A DNA stretch of 64,000 bases, from contig CAWJDO010000003.1 in assembly GCA_963841635.1 (NCBI GenBank), forward strand, positions 558,001 to 622,000. Direction: 5' to 3'. The stretch is from DASWZN01 sp963841635. Lineage in GTDB: Bacteria > Acidobacteriota > Terriglobia > Bryobacterales > Bryobacteraceae. Under the pieces are notes generated by a model. The model had not been told where the DNA came from. It searched no databases and saw only the letters and a program-made list of their open reading frames with translations. The position numbers and the translations under genes were made by a program. Below are positions 27,627-36,137 of the stretch, in pieces (position 1 is the stretch's first letter; each line of letters opens with the position of its first letter).

Positions 27627-27682
27627 CGTGGCGGGCGACGGCCCTGGCGTGGCGAGCGAGGTGCTGGCGCGGCAGGCGACGG
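27619..27682 (+). repeat. Imperfect about 21-bp tandem repeats
   Basis: Three copies of a unit like TGCTGGCGTGGCGGGCGACG follow directly on the dispersed repeat in the convergent gap. Confidence 0.5.
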
Positions 27683-27696
27683 TGATGAGGAAGCGG

Positions 27697-29331
27697 CTAG
27701 CCGGCGCGGCGGGCGACGACTACGGTGACGTCGTCGGCGGGGGGGTGGCCGGCGATCCAGTCCTTGACCGCTTCGTGAATTGCCTTCACCACCTCGGCAG
27801 CGCTGCGGTCGCGCAGGCGGGCGGCGAGCCTGGGCAGATTATCCTCGAATTCTTCGCCCGCGGGGTTTTCGGCCTCGGTTACGCCGTCGCTATAGAGCAC
27901 CAGGAGGTCGCCGGGCTCCATGTGGCACTGGCGGCGCTGGTAGGTCATGTTGGGCAGGATGCCGAGCACGGGTCCGCCGCCTTCGAGCCGCTCGATACCG
28001 CCTCCGGCGCGGACTATGAAAGGCGGGTTGTGGCCGGCGTTGCAGAACGCGATGTCGCCGTTCGATGCATCCAGGATGGCGAAGAAGAACGTGATGAAGC
28101 GGTTGGCGGGGCAGGTGCCGACCAGGCTGCGGTTGAGACGTCCTACCACGACGCCCGGGTCGCCCGGCGTCTCGGCGAGGGCTTGCACCTTGGCCTGAAG
28201 GCTGGTCATCATGAGCGCCGCGGGCATGCCTTTGCCGGCCACGTCGCCGATCACGACGCCGACGCGATTGTCGGGGTAGGGCAGGAAATCGTAATAGTCC
28301 CCACCCACGGTGCGGCAGGCGGCGTTGTATCCGGCCAGCTCGAGGCCGGGGAGAACGGGCGCGACGGAGGGAAGGAACTGGCGCTGGATTTCGGCAGCCT
28401 GCTCGAGCTCGCTGGCCATGAGTTTTTCGGCCTGCTCGACTTCGGCGAGACGGTCGCGCTCGATGCGAATGGCGGCCACGTTGGCCATGACCGTGAGCAG
28501 GTTGAGATCGTCGCCGGTGAACTCGCGGGGGAACTGCGGCGAATCGACGTAGATGAGGCCGATCACCTGGTTGTCGGTCTGGAGCGGCACGGCCATGAGC
28601 GCGCGCACGCTGTGCTCGACGATGCTGAGACGCTGGCGCAAGGCCTCGTCCATGGAGACATCGCGGACCATCACGGAGGTCTTGGCGTCGAGCACGCGGT
28701 CGCGAACGGCGCTGCTGATGCGGAAGCCTTCGCCCTTGGATGCCTGCGTGACGAGCTGTCCCTTCTCGAGCGTCATGAGGACGCCCCGTCGCGCGCTGAC
28801 CGCTTCGGTGGCCAGATCGAGGATCACGGTGAATAGCTCGGGCAGCGGGCGGCGGGCGGCCAGCTCGCGGCCGGCGCGGAGCAGGGCGGTGATGGCGCTG
28901 CCCCACTGGGGCGCAAACGGGGACTTGTCTTTGGCCTCGCCCTGCAAGAGGTGCTCGAGCGTGGTGCTGACGGTCTGCTCGGAGGGACGCGCGAGGACGG
29001 TCCCTTCGAAGAGCACGGTCTTGTTGGCGTCCACTTCGGAGGGGTCGTACACCAGGGCCACGCGGCTGGCGACGATGCGGTCGCCGGGTTTGAGGCGCAC
29101 GGTGCCGGACACGCGCGCGCCATTCAGAAACGTGCCGTTCTTGCTGCCGAGGTCGCGCAGGGCCCAATCGTCGCCGTCGCGCTCGATGGTCATGTGCTGG
29201 CGCGACAGGCCGACGTCATCGGGAAAGCAAAGCTCGTTGGTGCTGGAGCGTCCGAGGGTGAGGTTCTGGCCTTCCAGGCGGGTCTTGTTGGTGGTGCCGT
29301 CCGGTGAGGTGATAGCGAGTTCGCGAAGCAT
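27697..29331 (-). CDS. FHA-GAF-SpoIIE phosphatase (PP2C-type regulator)
   Basis: 544 aa. The N-terminal FHA domain (about residues 20-95: LGRSSTNELCFPDDVGLSRQH, LRDLGSKNGTFLNG) binds phosphothreonine. A GAF domain covers about residues 160-305. The C-terminal SpoIIE/PP2C domain has GGDYYDF, IGDVAGKGMPAALMM and YSDGVTEAENP with the metal-binding Asp residues. It should dephosphorylate a partner such as an anti-sigma factor antagonist in response to a Ser/Thr kinase signal. No kinase is next to it. Confidence 0.92.
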   Translation of the reverse strand: MLRELAITSPDGTTNKTRLEGQNLTLGRSSTNELCFPDDVGLSRQHMTIERDGDDWALRDLGSKNGTFLNGARVSGTVRLKPGDRIVASRVALVYDPSEVDANKTVLFEGTVLARPSEQTVSTTLEHLLQGEAKDKSPFAPQWGSAITALLRAGRELAARRPLPELFTVILDLATEAVSARRGVLMTLEKGQLVTQASKGEGFRISSAVRDRVLDAKTSVMVRDVSMDEALRQRLSIVEHSVRALMAVPLQTDNQVIGLIYVDSPQFPREFTGDDLNLLTVMANVAAIRIERDRLAEVEQAEKLMASELEQAAEIQRQFLPSVAPVLPGLELAGYNAACRTVGGDYYDFLPYPDNRVGVVIGDVAGKGMPAALMMTSLQAKVQALAETPGDPGVVVGRLNRSLVGTCPANRFITFFFAILDASNGDIAFCNAGHNPPFIVRAGGGIERLEGGGPVLGILPNMTYQRRQCHMEPGDLLVLYSDGVTEAENPAGEEFEDNLPRLAARLRDRSAAEVVKAIHEAVKDWIAGHPPADDVTVVVARRAG

Positions 29332-29350
29332 GGCGGTTCGTCCTATAGTC

Positions 29351-29382
29351 GGTCCGCTCCCTGACGGTCGCGGTTCGGTGCT
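29351..29382 (+). repeat. Dispersed GC repeat between phosphatase and mutase genes
   Basis: GGTCCGCTCCCTGACGGTCG followed by CGGTTCGGTGCTC; it abuts the mutase stop codon at 29383. Confidence 0.85.
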
Positions 29383-30879
29383 CTACTCACGATACTCCCC
29401 GAAGACGCGGCGCAGGCGGTCGGAGATTTCGCCGACCGTGGCGTGGCGATCGGCGGCCTCGAGGATGAATGGCATCAGGTTCTGGCAGCCGGCGGCGGCC
29501 CCTTCGAGTCGGTCGAGGGCGGCGTCAACGGCGGGGTTGTCGCGCGAGGCGCGCAAGGCGTGAAGGCGCTCCACCTGCTCGCGCTCGATGGCCGGATCGA
29601 GGCGGAAAGTCGGAACCGCCTGGCGCTCGCCGGCCTGGAAGCGGTTGACTCCGACCACGACGCGGTCGCGGGTTTCCACCTGGCACTGAAGATCGTAGGC
29701 GGCGTTCTGAATCTCCCGCTGGATGTAGCCGGATTCGATGGCGGCCAGGGCGCCGCCGAGCGCGTCGATCTTCTCGATGTAGTCGCGCGCGCCCTGCTCG
29801 ATGCTGTCCGTGCGGTCCTCTATGTATTGACTGCCGCCGAGCGGATCGGTGGTGGCTGCGACGCCGGTTTCATGGGCGATGATCTGTTGGGTGCGCAGCG
29901 CCAGGCGAACGGATTCCTCAGTGGGCAGGGCAAGCGCCTCGTCCCGCGAGTTGGTGTGCAGGGACTGCGCGCCTCCCAGCACCGCAGCCAGCGCCTGGAG
30001 AGCGACGCGCACCAGGTTCACGTCCGGCTGCTGGGCGGTGAGCGACGAGCCGGCGGTCTGGGCGTGAAAGCGCAGCATCATCGAGCGAGGGTTCTTCGCG
30101 CCGAAGCGGTCGCGCATGAGGTGGGCATAGAGGCGGCGCGCGGCGCGGAACTTCGCGATCTCCTCGAGGAAGTCCACATCGGCGCTAAAGAAAAAAGAAA
30201 GCTGCGGAGCGAAGGAATCGAGATCGAGGCCGGCGTGGAGGGCGGCGTCGATGTATGCGATGGCGTTGGCCAGGGTGAAAGCGACTTCCTGCACCGCGGT
30301 GGAGCCGGCCTCGCGGATGTGATAGCCACTGATCGAGATGGTGTTCCAGCGAGGCACTTCGCGGCCGGCCCAGGCAAACAGGTCGGTGACGATGCGCAGG
30401 GCGGGGCGGGGCGGATAGATGTGAGTCCCGCGCGCGATGTATTCCTTAAGGATGTCGTTCTGGACGGTGCCGGAGAGAAGGCGTGGGTCGATGCCCCGGC
30501 GGCGGGCGGCCAAAACATAGAACGCAAGGAGGATGGCCGCCGTGGAATTAATCGTCATCGAGGTGGTGACGCGGTCGAGCGGAATGCCCTCGAAGAGGCG
30601 CTCCATGTCGGCGAGCGAACAGATGGCGACACCGACGCGGCCGACTTCTCCGGCGGCGAGCGGGTGATCGGAGTCGAGACCCATCTGGGTGGGAAGGTCG
30701 AAGGCGACCGAAAGGCCGCTAATCCCTTGAGCGATCAGGAAGTGATAGCGCTGGTTGCTGGCGGCGGCGTCTCCGAAGCCGGCGTACTGGCGCATGGTCC
30801 AGAGGCGGCTGCGGTACATTTCCGCGTGGATGCCTCGCGTGTAGGGGAACTCGCCAGGTCTTGCGAGGGCATCGCTCAT
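29383..30879 (-). CDS. Methylmalonyl-CoA mutase large-subunit-like protein
   Basis: 498 aa. It is the TIM-barrel, substrate-binding part of an adenosylcobalamin-dependent acyl-CoA mutase; the B12-binding subunit is not in the window. PGEFPYTRG, WTMRQYAGF, TVQNDILKEY, ISGYHIREAGS and TDPLGGSQYIE are present. The Tyr in RQYAGF (residue 32) is the one found in methylmalonyl-CoA mutases, where isobutyryl-CoA mutases have Phe and hydroxyisobutyryl-CoA mutases Ile. The protein begins only seven residues before PGEFPYTRG, so the usual N-terminal arm of some 40 or more residues is missing. Its ATG overlaps the stop of the upstream membrane protein. Confidence 0.88.
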   Translation of the reverse strand: MSDALARPGEFPYTRGIHAEMYRSRLWTMRQYAGFGDAAASNQRYHFLIAQGISGLSVAFDLPTQMGLDSDHPLAAGEVGRVGVAICSLADMERLFEGIPLDRVTTSMTINSTAAILLAFYVLAARRRGIDPRLLSGTVQNDILKEYIARGTHIYPPRPALRIVTDLFAWAGREVPRWNTISISGYHIREAGSTAVQEVAFTLANAIAYIDAALHAGLDLDSFAPQLSFFFSADVDFLEEIAKFRAARRLYAHLMRDRFGAKNPRSMMLRFHAQTAGSSLTAQQPDVNLVRVALQALAAVLGGAQSLHTNSRDEALALPTEESVRLALRTQQIIAHETGVAATTDPLGGSQYIEDRTDSIEQGARDYIEKIDALGGALAAIESGYIQREIQNAAYDLQCQVETRDRVVVGVNRFQAGERQAVPTFRLDPAIEREQVERLHALRASRDNPAVDAALDRLEGAAAGCQNLMPFILEAADRHATVGEISDRLRRVFGEYRE

Positions 30880-31169
30880 TGTAGTTTGGGAACTCTGCTG
30901 GGTAGTTTGGGAACTCTGCTGGCGCGCCAGAAGGAATGGAGGCCAAAACCGGTCATGAAGGCGACGAAGATGCTACTCAGGACAAGGCGGAAGACGGACT
31001 TCGGTTCGCCGTCGAGCTCGTGGGCGCTGTGAATGACGCGGGGCAGAGCGGCTGCGGCGAGCACCAGGAAGAAGAAGCCAATCACTTGATTCCAGATGAC
31101 GCGCAAGGGTCGCATCACGGCGGGCAGCACGTGACCGACGAACTGGCGCGCGAGGGCGATGGATAGCAT
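30876..31169 (-). CDS. Small two-TM membrane protein
   Basis: 97 aa from the ATG at 31169, with GGAAAGGA 8 nt before it. It has two hydrophobic stretches (VIGFFFLVLAAAALPRV and LVLSSIFVAFMTGFGLH). The last 13 residues, RVPKLPSRVPKLQ, come from a 21-bp tandem duplication. The stop overlaps the mutase ATG by 4 bp (ATGA), so mutase translation is coupled to it. The function is unknown. Confidence 0.7.
   Translation of the reverse strand: MLSIALARQFVGHVLPAVMRPLRVIWNQVIGFFFLVLAAAALPRVIHSAHELDGEPKSVFRLVLSSIFVAFMTGFGLHSFWRASRVPKLPSRVPKLQ
30881..30922 (+). repeat. Perfect 21-bp tandem duplication
   Basis: Two identical copies of a 21-bp unit starting GTAGTTTGGGAACTC. It encodes the repeated SRVPKLP/Q end of the small membrane protein, right at the coupling site with the mutase gene. 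Confidence 0.95.
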
Positions 31170-31444
31170 CGTGGAAGTCCTTTCCCATCGTAGCAAACCG
31201 GGGAATTCATGCAGTCGCCGAAGGAGCGTTAGTGGTACCACGGTACGACGATATGAGAAAAACGATACAGAACTTCGACGAGGTGGCCGATGTGTAGTTT
31301 GGGCTTGTGGATCGGGAGCAGGTCCAATACAATCAATGCGGGCCCAGGCTGTCAGGCTGATTCGCTGAAACGGAGGATGGCAGCAGGGCATCAGTTTAGT
31401 GAGGATGTTATCCTCAAAGAGGGCCCGCAAGAAGGGGGCGAACT

Positions 31445-31783
31445 GTGGACGAGAAGCTAAAAGTTCTCATGCAGGAGCTCGGAAACGCGATCAACGAATC
31501 GCTGTCGGACTCCGACCGCATCGCCGCTGCAATTGGTGACATCAGGCGCGCCGGATACGACGTGTTCCTGGTCTTGGAAGCTACGATCGGGTTTAACAAG
31601 AGAGATGAGAACGAGGCCGAGACTGAGGGCGAGGAACTGGGGGAGTCCATCGAGGCCGAGATAGAGACTCCGACCGAGCATTCTCCGAGGCGGGGAGAGA
31701 CGAGGGCCAGGATCAAATGGACGTCGCAGGATCAGAAGTTTCTACGCGCCCTGAAGATCGCGGTTGACGACGAAGCTCGCTAG
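31445..31783 (+). CDS. Hypothetical acidic protein
   Basis: 112 aa from a GTG at 31445, with AGGGGG about 8 nt upstream. The first 45 residues (LMQELGNAINESLSDSDRIAAAIGDIRRAGYDVFLVLEATIGF) look helical and conserved in style. An acidic Glu-rich linker follows, then a short basic domain ending RIKWTSQDQKFLRALKIAVDD. The organisation, sensor-like helical part plus linker, cannot be assigned. It stands alone between divergent and convergent neighbours. Confidence 0.6.
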   Translation: MDEKLKVLMQELGNAINESLSDSDRIAAAIGDIRRAGYDVFLVLEATIGFNKRDENEAETEGEELGESIEAEIETPTEHSPRRGETRARIKWTSQDQKFLRALKIAVDDEAR

Positions 31784-31898
31784 AGCATACCGATCCGACC
31801 GGCAGACTGCCGGTTGAATCTGACGACGCGCTGTTTTCGTTTTCCCAGGCAGGGTCAAGGACTCGCCCGTTTTTGCCTTCGACCGTGTGATCCGTTTC

Positions 31899-31931
31899 GT
31901 CCGCTCGCTTACGCGCGCGGTTCCGTGCTGG
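31899..31931 (+). repeat. Dispersed GC repeat, diverged copy
   Basis: GTCCGCTCGCTTACGCGCGC followed by GGTTCCGTGCTGG. Confidence 0.7.
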
Positions 31932-31964
31932 CCCCGAATCGCGACCACCAGGAAGGTCAGACCA

Positions 31965-33002
31965 CTAGGCTGACGCGGCGGAGGTTTGCCCCGCGGGTTC
32001 GCCGTGGACGAATGCGTCGATGCTCTTGACGAGGCGGGGCAGCGGACGGATTTCGTGGGCGGCGAAGACCATCCACTTGGCCGGGACCGCTAACAACACC
32101 GAACGGTTCTCGGAGGTCACGTTCAGGGTGAGGCGCCTGGCGAAGAGCGCATTGATGTCCTCGCGCACGGAGGCCACCGAAGTTTCGCGGTGCAGAATCG
32201 CGAGGATGGCGGGGCCGGTCCAGCGATAGAGGCGGTCCGCTTCTTTCAGCCCGTGGGCGATGTGGTGGCTGAAGAAGAGCAGCAGGTCGTCGCCGACCGA
32301 GCGGCCGAAGCGGGCGTTGATCATGTCCAGCCGGTCGGCCACGAACACCGCGGCGTACACCGGTTGCCCTTCCTTGACGGCAGATGCCAGCGCGACCTCG
32401 GCGCCGGCACGCTCGATCAGCCCGGTCAGGGGATCCTTGCGCGCCAGCTCTTCGGCGCTGTGCCCCGGCCTCGACGAGCGAAGGCCCTGGACCACCGAGT
32501 GCATCTCCGAGATCTGTTTGGCCGACTCGCTGCGACGGTGGACGATTTCTTTGCCCAGGACCTCCAGGCACTCCGACATGCGGATCTTGGCCTGGTGGAA
32601 GTCCTCGAGGACGGAGGCCGTCTGCAAGGTGGTTTGGATCTCCTGGAGGCGCGAGATGCTGCTCTTGCTTTCGGAGGTGATGGCCGCCATGGTTTTGGTC
32701 AGCATGGCCACCATGTTCTGAAGGTCCTCGCACTGGGCGCGCATCTGTCCGGTGGCGTGCGCGTTGTATCCCTCGAGCGTCTTGAGCGCCTGAGAGGCCA
32801 GCACGAAAACCTCGCTAGCGGCGATACCTTCCTTGAGGTCCGCCCGAATCAGACCCAGCTCCTTTCGGAACCGGTCGTAGTCTCCCGCATCGCGCCTGAC
32901 CGCGTGCACCTCGATTCCTTCGAGCAGGAGGTGGGTGGTACGCAAAAGGGCGCCGGGCACTTCGTCCGACCGGCGATCGAGGAATCTACGGATAGAGATC
33001 AT
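31965..33002 (-). CDS. Degenerate GGDEF-domain protein with long helical N-terminus
   Basis: 345 aa from the ATG at 33002; the upstream open frame is antisense of the sigma-54 activator. Residues 1-180 are helical with likely coiled coil (SRLQEIQTTLQTASVLEDFHQAKIRMSE). The C-terminal part begins with DPLTG (190-194), as in diguanylate cyclases, and keeps GDDLL, but the signature GGDEF is replaced by TGPAI (262-266). Cyclase activity is therefore unlikely; it may be a structural or binding module. It is probably co-transcribed with the sigma-54 activator. Confidence 0.75.
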   Translation of the reverse strand: MISIRRFLDRRSDEVPGALLRTTHLLLEGIEVHAVRRDAGDYDRFRKELGLIRADLKEGIAASEVFVLASQALKTLEGYNAHATGQMRAQCEDLQNMVAMLTKTMAAITSESKSSISRLQEIQTTLQTASVLEDFHQAKIRMSECLEVLGKEIVHRRSESAKQISEMHSVVQGLRSSRPGHSAEELARKDPLTGLIERAGAEVALASAVKEGQPVYAAVFVADRLDMINARFGRSVGDDLLLFFSHHIAHGLKEADRLYRWTGPAILAILHRETSVASVREDINALFARRLTLNVTSENRSVLLAVPAKWMVFAAHEIRPLPRLVKSIDAFVHGEPAGQTSAASA

Positions 33003-33063
33003 CTGCGCACACTGACTATCGGCAGGGCGACGGGGAAAGTTGAGGGGGGTAGAGCGTGCCGGC

Positions 33064-34050
33064 TCAAACGCTATAGCGTTTGAGCTTGCGGTAGAGGGTG
33101 GTGCGGCCGATGCCGAGCAGAACGGCGGCGCGCGCGCGATCTCCATGGGTGGCAGCGAGCGCCTCGGCGATGGCGCGCCGCTCAAGCTCTTCCATGGGGA
33201 CGACGCCCCGCGGCGGCATGCGCTCGGGCGCGACCCCGGCGGGGCCGCCAACCGCCGCGGCCAGCCGCTCGAGTTCCTGGTACTCGGCGGCGGCGAGCGA
33301 CCCCTGGACTGCGGAAGGGAGATCGCCGCTGTGGAGGTAAGGCCCGGAGTTCATGGCCACCATCCGCTGGACCGCGTTCTCCAGTTCCCGCACGTTACCG
33401 GGCCAGTCGTATTGCAGCATGGCCTCGATCGCCTCCGGCGCCAACTCGTGGCCCCGTCCGTAACGCTCGAGGAAGTACGCCACCAGCTCCGGGACGTCTT
33501 CCCGGCGGTCGCGCAACGGGGGCAGCCGCACCAGGACTACGTTGAGGCGGTAGAACAGATCGCGGCGGAAGCGGCCGGCCTCGACCTCCCGAGCCAGGTC
33601 GCGATTGGTGGCGGCGATGACGCGGAAGCGCGCCTTATGGCCAGTGAGCGCTCCCAGGGCGCGGAACTCTTTCTCCTGGAGCACGCGCAGCAGCTTGGCC
33701 TGGATCTCGGGCGGCAACTCGCCGATCTCGTCGAAGAACGCCGTACCGCCTTCGGCCACTTCGAGCAAGCCCGGCTTGGTCGCCACCGCGCCGGTGAAAG
33801 AGCCGCGGGTGTGACCAAAGAGGTCGCTTTCGAGCAGAGGCCCGAGCAGGGAGCAGTCGATGGGAACGAACGGGCCACGCGTGCCTGAGTAGTGGATGGC
33901 GCGGGCGACCACCTCCTTGCCGGTGCCGGTCTCTCCGAGCAACAGCACGGGCGAATCGGAACGTCCCAGCTTGCGAACGAGCGCGTTGATCTCGCGCACG
34001 CGGGGAGAGCGGCCGATCAAGTCAGGCGGACCGGTAGCGAGATCCTGCAC
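33064..34050 (-). CDS. Sigma-54-dependent transcriptional activator without receiver domain
   Basis: 328 aa. The AAA+ domain starts at once: Walker A GETGTGKE (residues 39-46), the sigma-54 contact loop as GSFTGA (83-88) instead of the common GAFTGA, Walker B GGTAFFDEIGEL, and the arginine finger region. A Fis-type helix-turn-helix ends the protein (ARAAVLLGIGRTTLYRKLKRY). With no sensor or receiver domain, control must come from a partner or from its expression level. Confidence 0.92.
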   Translation of the reverse strand: MQDLATGPPDLIGRSPRVREINALVRKLGRSDSPVLLLGETGTGKEVVARAIHYSGTRGPFVPIDCSLLGPLLESDLFGHTRGSFTGAVATKPGLLEVAEGGTAFFDEIGELPPEIQAKLLRVLQEKEFRALGALTGHKARFRVIAATNRDLAREVEAGRFRRDLFYRLNVVLVRLPPLRDRREDVPELVAYFLERYGRGHELAPEAIEAMLQYDWPGNVRELENAVQRMVAMNSGPYLHSGDLPSAVQGSLAAAEYQELERLAAAVGGPAGVAPERMPPRGVVPMEELERRAIAEALAATHGDRARAAVLLGIGRTTLYRKLKRYSV

Positions 34051-34066
34051 GGAGACTCCATGCGTA

Positions 34067-34738
34067 TTAGTCGCCCGACGAGGCGTCTACTCTCACTACA
34101 AATGCAGGTCCCGACTCCGCCTGGATGCGCGCGGCGAGTGCCGAGGCATCGGCGATGGTGGATGCGTGGCCGGCCAGGACGCGCCAGAGCGGCGGGTCGC
34201 CGCGCAGAAGCAGGCGCGCCGAACCGTAACTCCGCTCGATCGCCTGGCGCTGCCGCTCGGCGTTGGCGCGCTCGCGGAACGCGCCGGTCTGCACGGCGAA
34301 GTAGCCGTCCGGGATCGCGTTGGGAAGCGACGTGATGCGCACGCGCACGTTGGCGGTGCCGGGGCCGAGCATCTGGATCTCGCGCGCGGCGGCGTGAGAG
34401 AGGTCGATGATGCGGCCTTCGACGAACGGGCCGCGGTCGTTGATGCGCACCGAGACGGCGCGGCCATTGTCCAGGTCGCGCACCTCGACGACGGTGCCGA
34501 AAGGCAACGTGCGGTGGGCCGCGGTGAGTTTCTCCATGTCGTAGATCTCGCCGCTCGATGAAGCGCGACCGTGATAGGGATGGCCGTACCAGCTCGCCAT
34601 GCCGCTCTCTTCATCGCCGACGTGGGGCAGCGACGCGCCGGTTCGCGGAGCGGATGGCGGCGCCGCGGCGCGCTTCTTCTTCGCACAACCGGTGAGGACA
34701 AGCGCGAGGGCGACGATGAGCGAGAGACGACGTTGCAT
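34067..34738 (-). CDS. rlpA: RlpA-family septal lipoprotein with SPOR domain
   Basis: 223 aa from the ATG at 34738, with GGAG 4 nt before it. The signal peptide ends in a lipobox (LVLTGC, Cys18). A double-psi beta-barrel (GMASWYGHPYHGRASSSGE, NDRGPFVEGRIIDLSHAAA) gives lytic transglycosylase activity on denuded glycan. A C-terminal SPOR domain (YFAVQTGAFRERANAERQRQ) binds septal peptidoglycan. It lies 16 bp upstream of the sigma-54 activator on the same strand. Confidence 0.9.
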   Translation of the reverse strand: MQRRLSLIVALALVLTGCAKKKRAAAPPSAPRTGASLPHVGDEESGMASWYGHPYHGRASSSGEIYDMEKLTAAHRTLPFGTVVEVRDLDNGRAVSVRINDRGPFVEGRIIDLSHAAAREIQMLGPGTANVRVRITSLPNAIPDGYFAVQTGAFRERANAERQRQAIERSYGSARLLLRGDPPLWRVLAGHASTIADASALAARIQAESGPAFVVRVDASSGD

Positions 34739-34900
34739 TTCTCCAGATCCTATACCGATGGACGGCGGAGAAGCAAGCGGACGCCATCGCGAGCCGGGAA
34801 ACGCAGGCCGGGTCGACGCTCCGCGCGGGAGGAAGGGTGTCTTTCGAGGCGCAAACAATTCCACTCATCGACGTTCTGGACCCCGGAATGCATTTTTCTC

Positions 34901-34929
34901 TTGACTTTCGGAGCGAACGACTTTATATA
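34901..34929 (+). promoter_or_regulatory. Strong sigma-70-type promoter of the 20-aa gene
   Basis: TTGACT-N17-TATATA, in a locally AT-rich patch of an otherwise GC-rich chromosome. Transcription should start near 34936. Confidence 0.75.
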
Positions 34930-34938
34930 TGAATCACA

Positions 34939-34960
34939 CTGCAGTCATTCGTGATTGCAG
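34939..34960 (+). other. 5'-leader hairpin with TTCG loop
   Basis: CTGCAGTCA-TTCG-TGATTGCAG forms a 9-bp stem with one G-T pair and a UUCG tetraloop, within a few bases of the predicted 5' end of the transcript. Confidence 0.75.
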
Positions 34961-34987
34961 ATTTTGATGTCAAGGGAGAAACGATCA

Positions 34988-35050
34988 ATGAAGAACGCAA
35001 CCAAGAAGGCCGCGAAGAAGAAGGCCGCCCCGAAGAAAAAGGGCAAGTAG
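34988..35050 (+). CDS. 20-residue Lys/Ala-rich basic peptide
   Basis: ATG at 34988 with AAGGGAG 8 nt before it, ending TAG at 35050. Of 20 residues 11 are Lys and 4 are Ala, in KKAAKKKAA style, like the tails of bacterial histone H1-like or AlgP-type DNA-binding proteins but without any folded part. The gene has its own promoter, leader hairpin and intrinsic terminator within about 210 bp, so it is a complete transcription unit. It may bind nucleic acid or ribosomes. The alternative is that the transcript itself is an sRNA and the frame is incidental. Confidence 0.65.
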   Translation: MKNATKKAAKKKAAPKKKGK

Positions 35051-35084
35051 CCTCACCACAGCGGCAAGACAAGTTCTAGTAGCA

Positions 35085-35110
35085 GGCCCCGAAGGTTTCG
35101 GGGCCTTTTT
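35085..35110 (+). terminator. Intrinsic terminator of the 20-aa gene
   Basis: 9-bp stem GGCCCCGAA / TTCGGGGCC with a 3-nt loop, followed by TTTTT. It ends at the stop codon of the convergent MidA-like gene. Confidence 0.92.
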
Positions 35111-36122
35111 AGTTTTCGGCCCCTCCCGAGACGTCCTCCTCCGCTCCCCTCCTCGCTTGCAGCAACGTGCGGAAGGTCTCTCCCATGCCGAACAGCAGGG
35201 TCTTCAACTGCAGACGGCGCTCGGACGCGACCGCCGCGGTCGGCGCGGCCAGCGCGGCGGCGAATTGATCGGGCTCACCCGCCTCCAGTAGCGTTTGCGC
35301 GAGCGTGGACAGGGACGCGGGATCGAGACCGCACCCGCTGCCGTGTTCTTCGAGCGCGCTGAAGGGGACGTGCGCGGTGATGTCGCGCTCGCCGGGATCC
35401 GTCAGCACATCTTCGAGCGCGGTGTGGCGGTGGTAGCTCATCAGCGTGCCCTGCGGGAAGCGCGCGCGCTCGCGGCGCGTGTAGCCGTAGTCGATGGTGA
35501 ACAGGAATCCGCGATCGAGCGATCGGGCGACGCGCTCGATCCAGGCCAGCGCCTCCAGGTTGATCTCGACTAGTTCCCCCTCTTCGCAGGGGGCGAGGTA
35601 GCGTTCGATGTACGCGGCCGCCTCCGGAGTGACGGCGCCGCCCTCGATCCAGGCGAAGCGCTCTCCGTTCCAGTTGACCAGCATCTGGCGGAAGCCGGCG
35701 GCGCGGCAGACGGCCGCATCGACGGGAAGCGCGTCGAAGAACTCGTTTGCGAAGACGACGCCGGTAAAGCGGTCGGGCAAGGCACCGCGGTCCACGTCAA
35801 CGGGGAGGTAGCGCCAGTCGGAGAAAGCTTCGCGCATCTCCGCGCGGCCGGCGCCGAGATCGACGACGGTGAAATCCGGCGGGCGGCCGAGTTCATCCCA
35901 CAGCGCGCGCATGCGGGCGGCGATCAGGATTCCGAAAACGGGCTGCAACTGGGCGGCGGTGTAGAAGTCCCCGGCCTTGCCGAAGGGATCGCGGGCGCGG
36001 CGATAGTACCCGTGTTCGGGATGGTACAGCGCGAGTTGCATGAAGCGATGGAAGGGCAGAGGACCGTCGCGCGCGATTTCGTTTTGGATCAGAGAGGCCA
36101 GTGGAGAGGCGGGGGCGCTCAA
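35109..36122 (-). CDS. MidA/NDUFAF7-family SAM-dependent methyltransferase
   Basis: 337 aa. The N-terminus LIQNEIARDGPLPFHRFMQLALYHPEHGYY and GKAGDFYTAAQLQPVFG are the hallmarks of the DUF185/COG1565 family. VVDLGAGRAEM is the SAM site, and FANEFFDALPVD and YGYTRRE follow. Mitochondrial members methylate an arginine of complex I; the bacterial substrate is not established. Confidence 0.88.
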   Translation of the reverse strand: MSAPASPLASLIQNEIARDGPLPFHRFMQLALYHPEHGYYRRARDPFGKAGDFYTAAQLQPVFGILIAARMRALWDELGRPPDFTVVDLGAGRAEMREAFSDWRYLPVDVDRGALPDRFTGVVFANEFFDALPVDAAVCRAAGFRQMLVNWNGERFAWIEGGAVTPEAAAYIERYLAPCEEGELVEINLEALAWIERVARSLDRGFLFTIDYGYTRRERARFPQGTLMSYHRHTALEDVLTDPGERDITAHVPFSALEEHGSGCGLDPASLSTLAQTLLEAGEPDQFAAALAAPTAAVASERRLQLKTLLFGMGETFRTLLQARRGAEEDVSGGAEN

Positions 36123-36137
36123 GACACTAGGCTAGCA

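Noticed and set aside
29443..31032. 529-codon plus-strand frame opposite the mutase
   Set aside because: Antisense shadow running through several gene boundaries.
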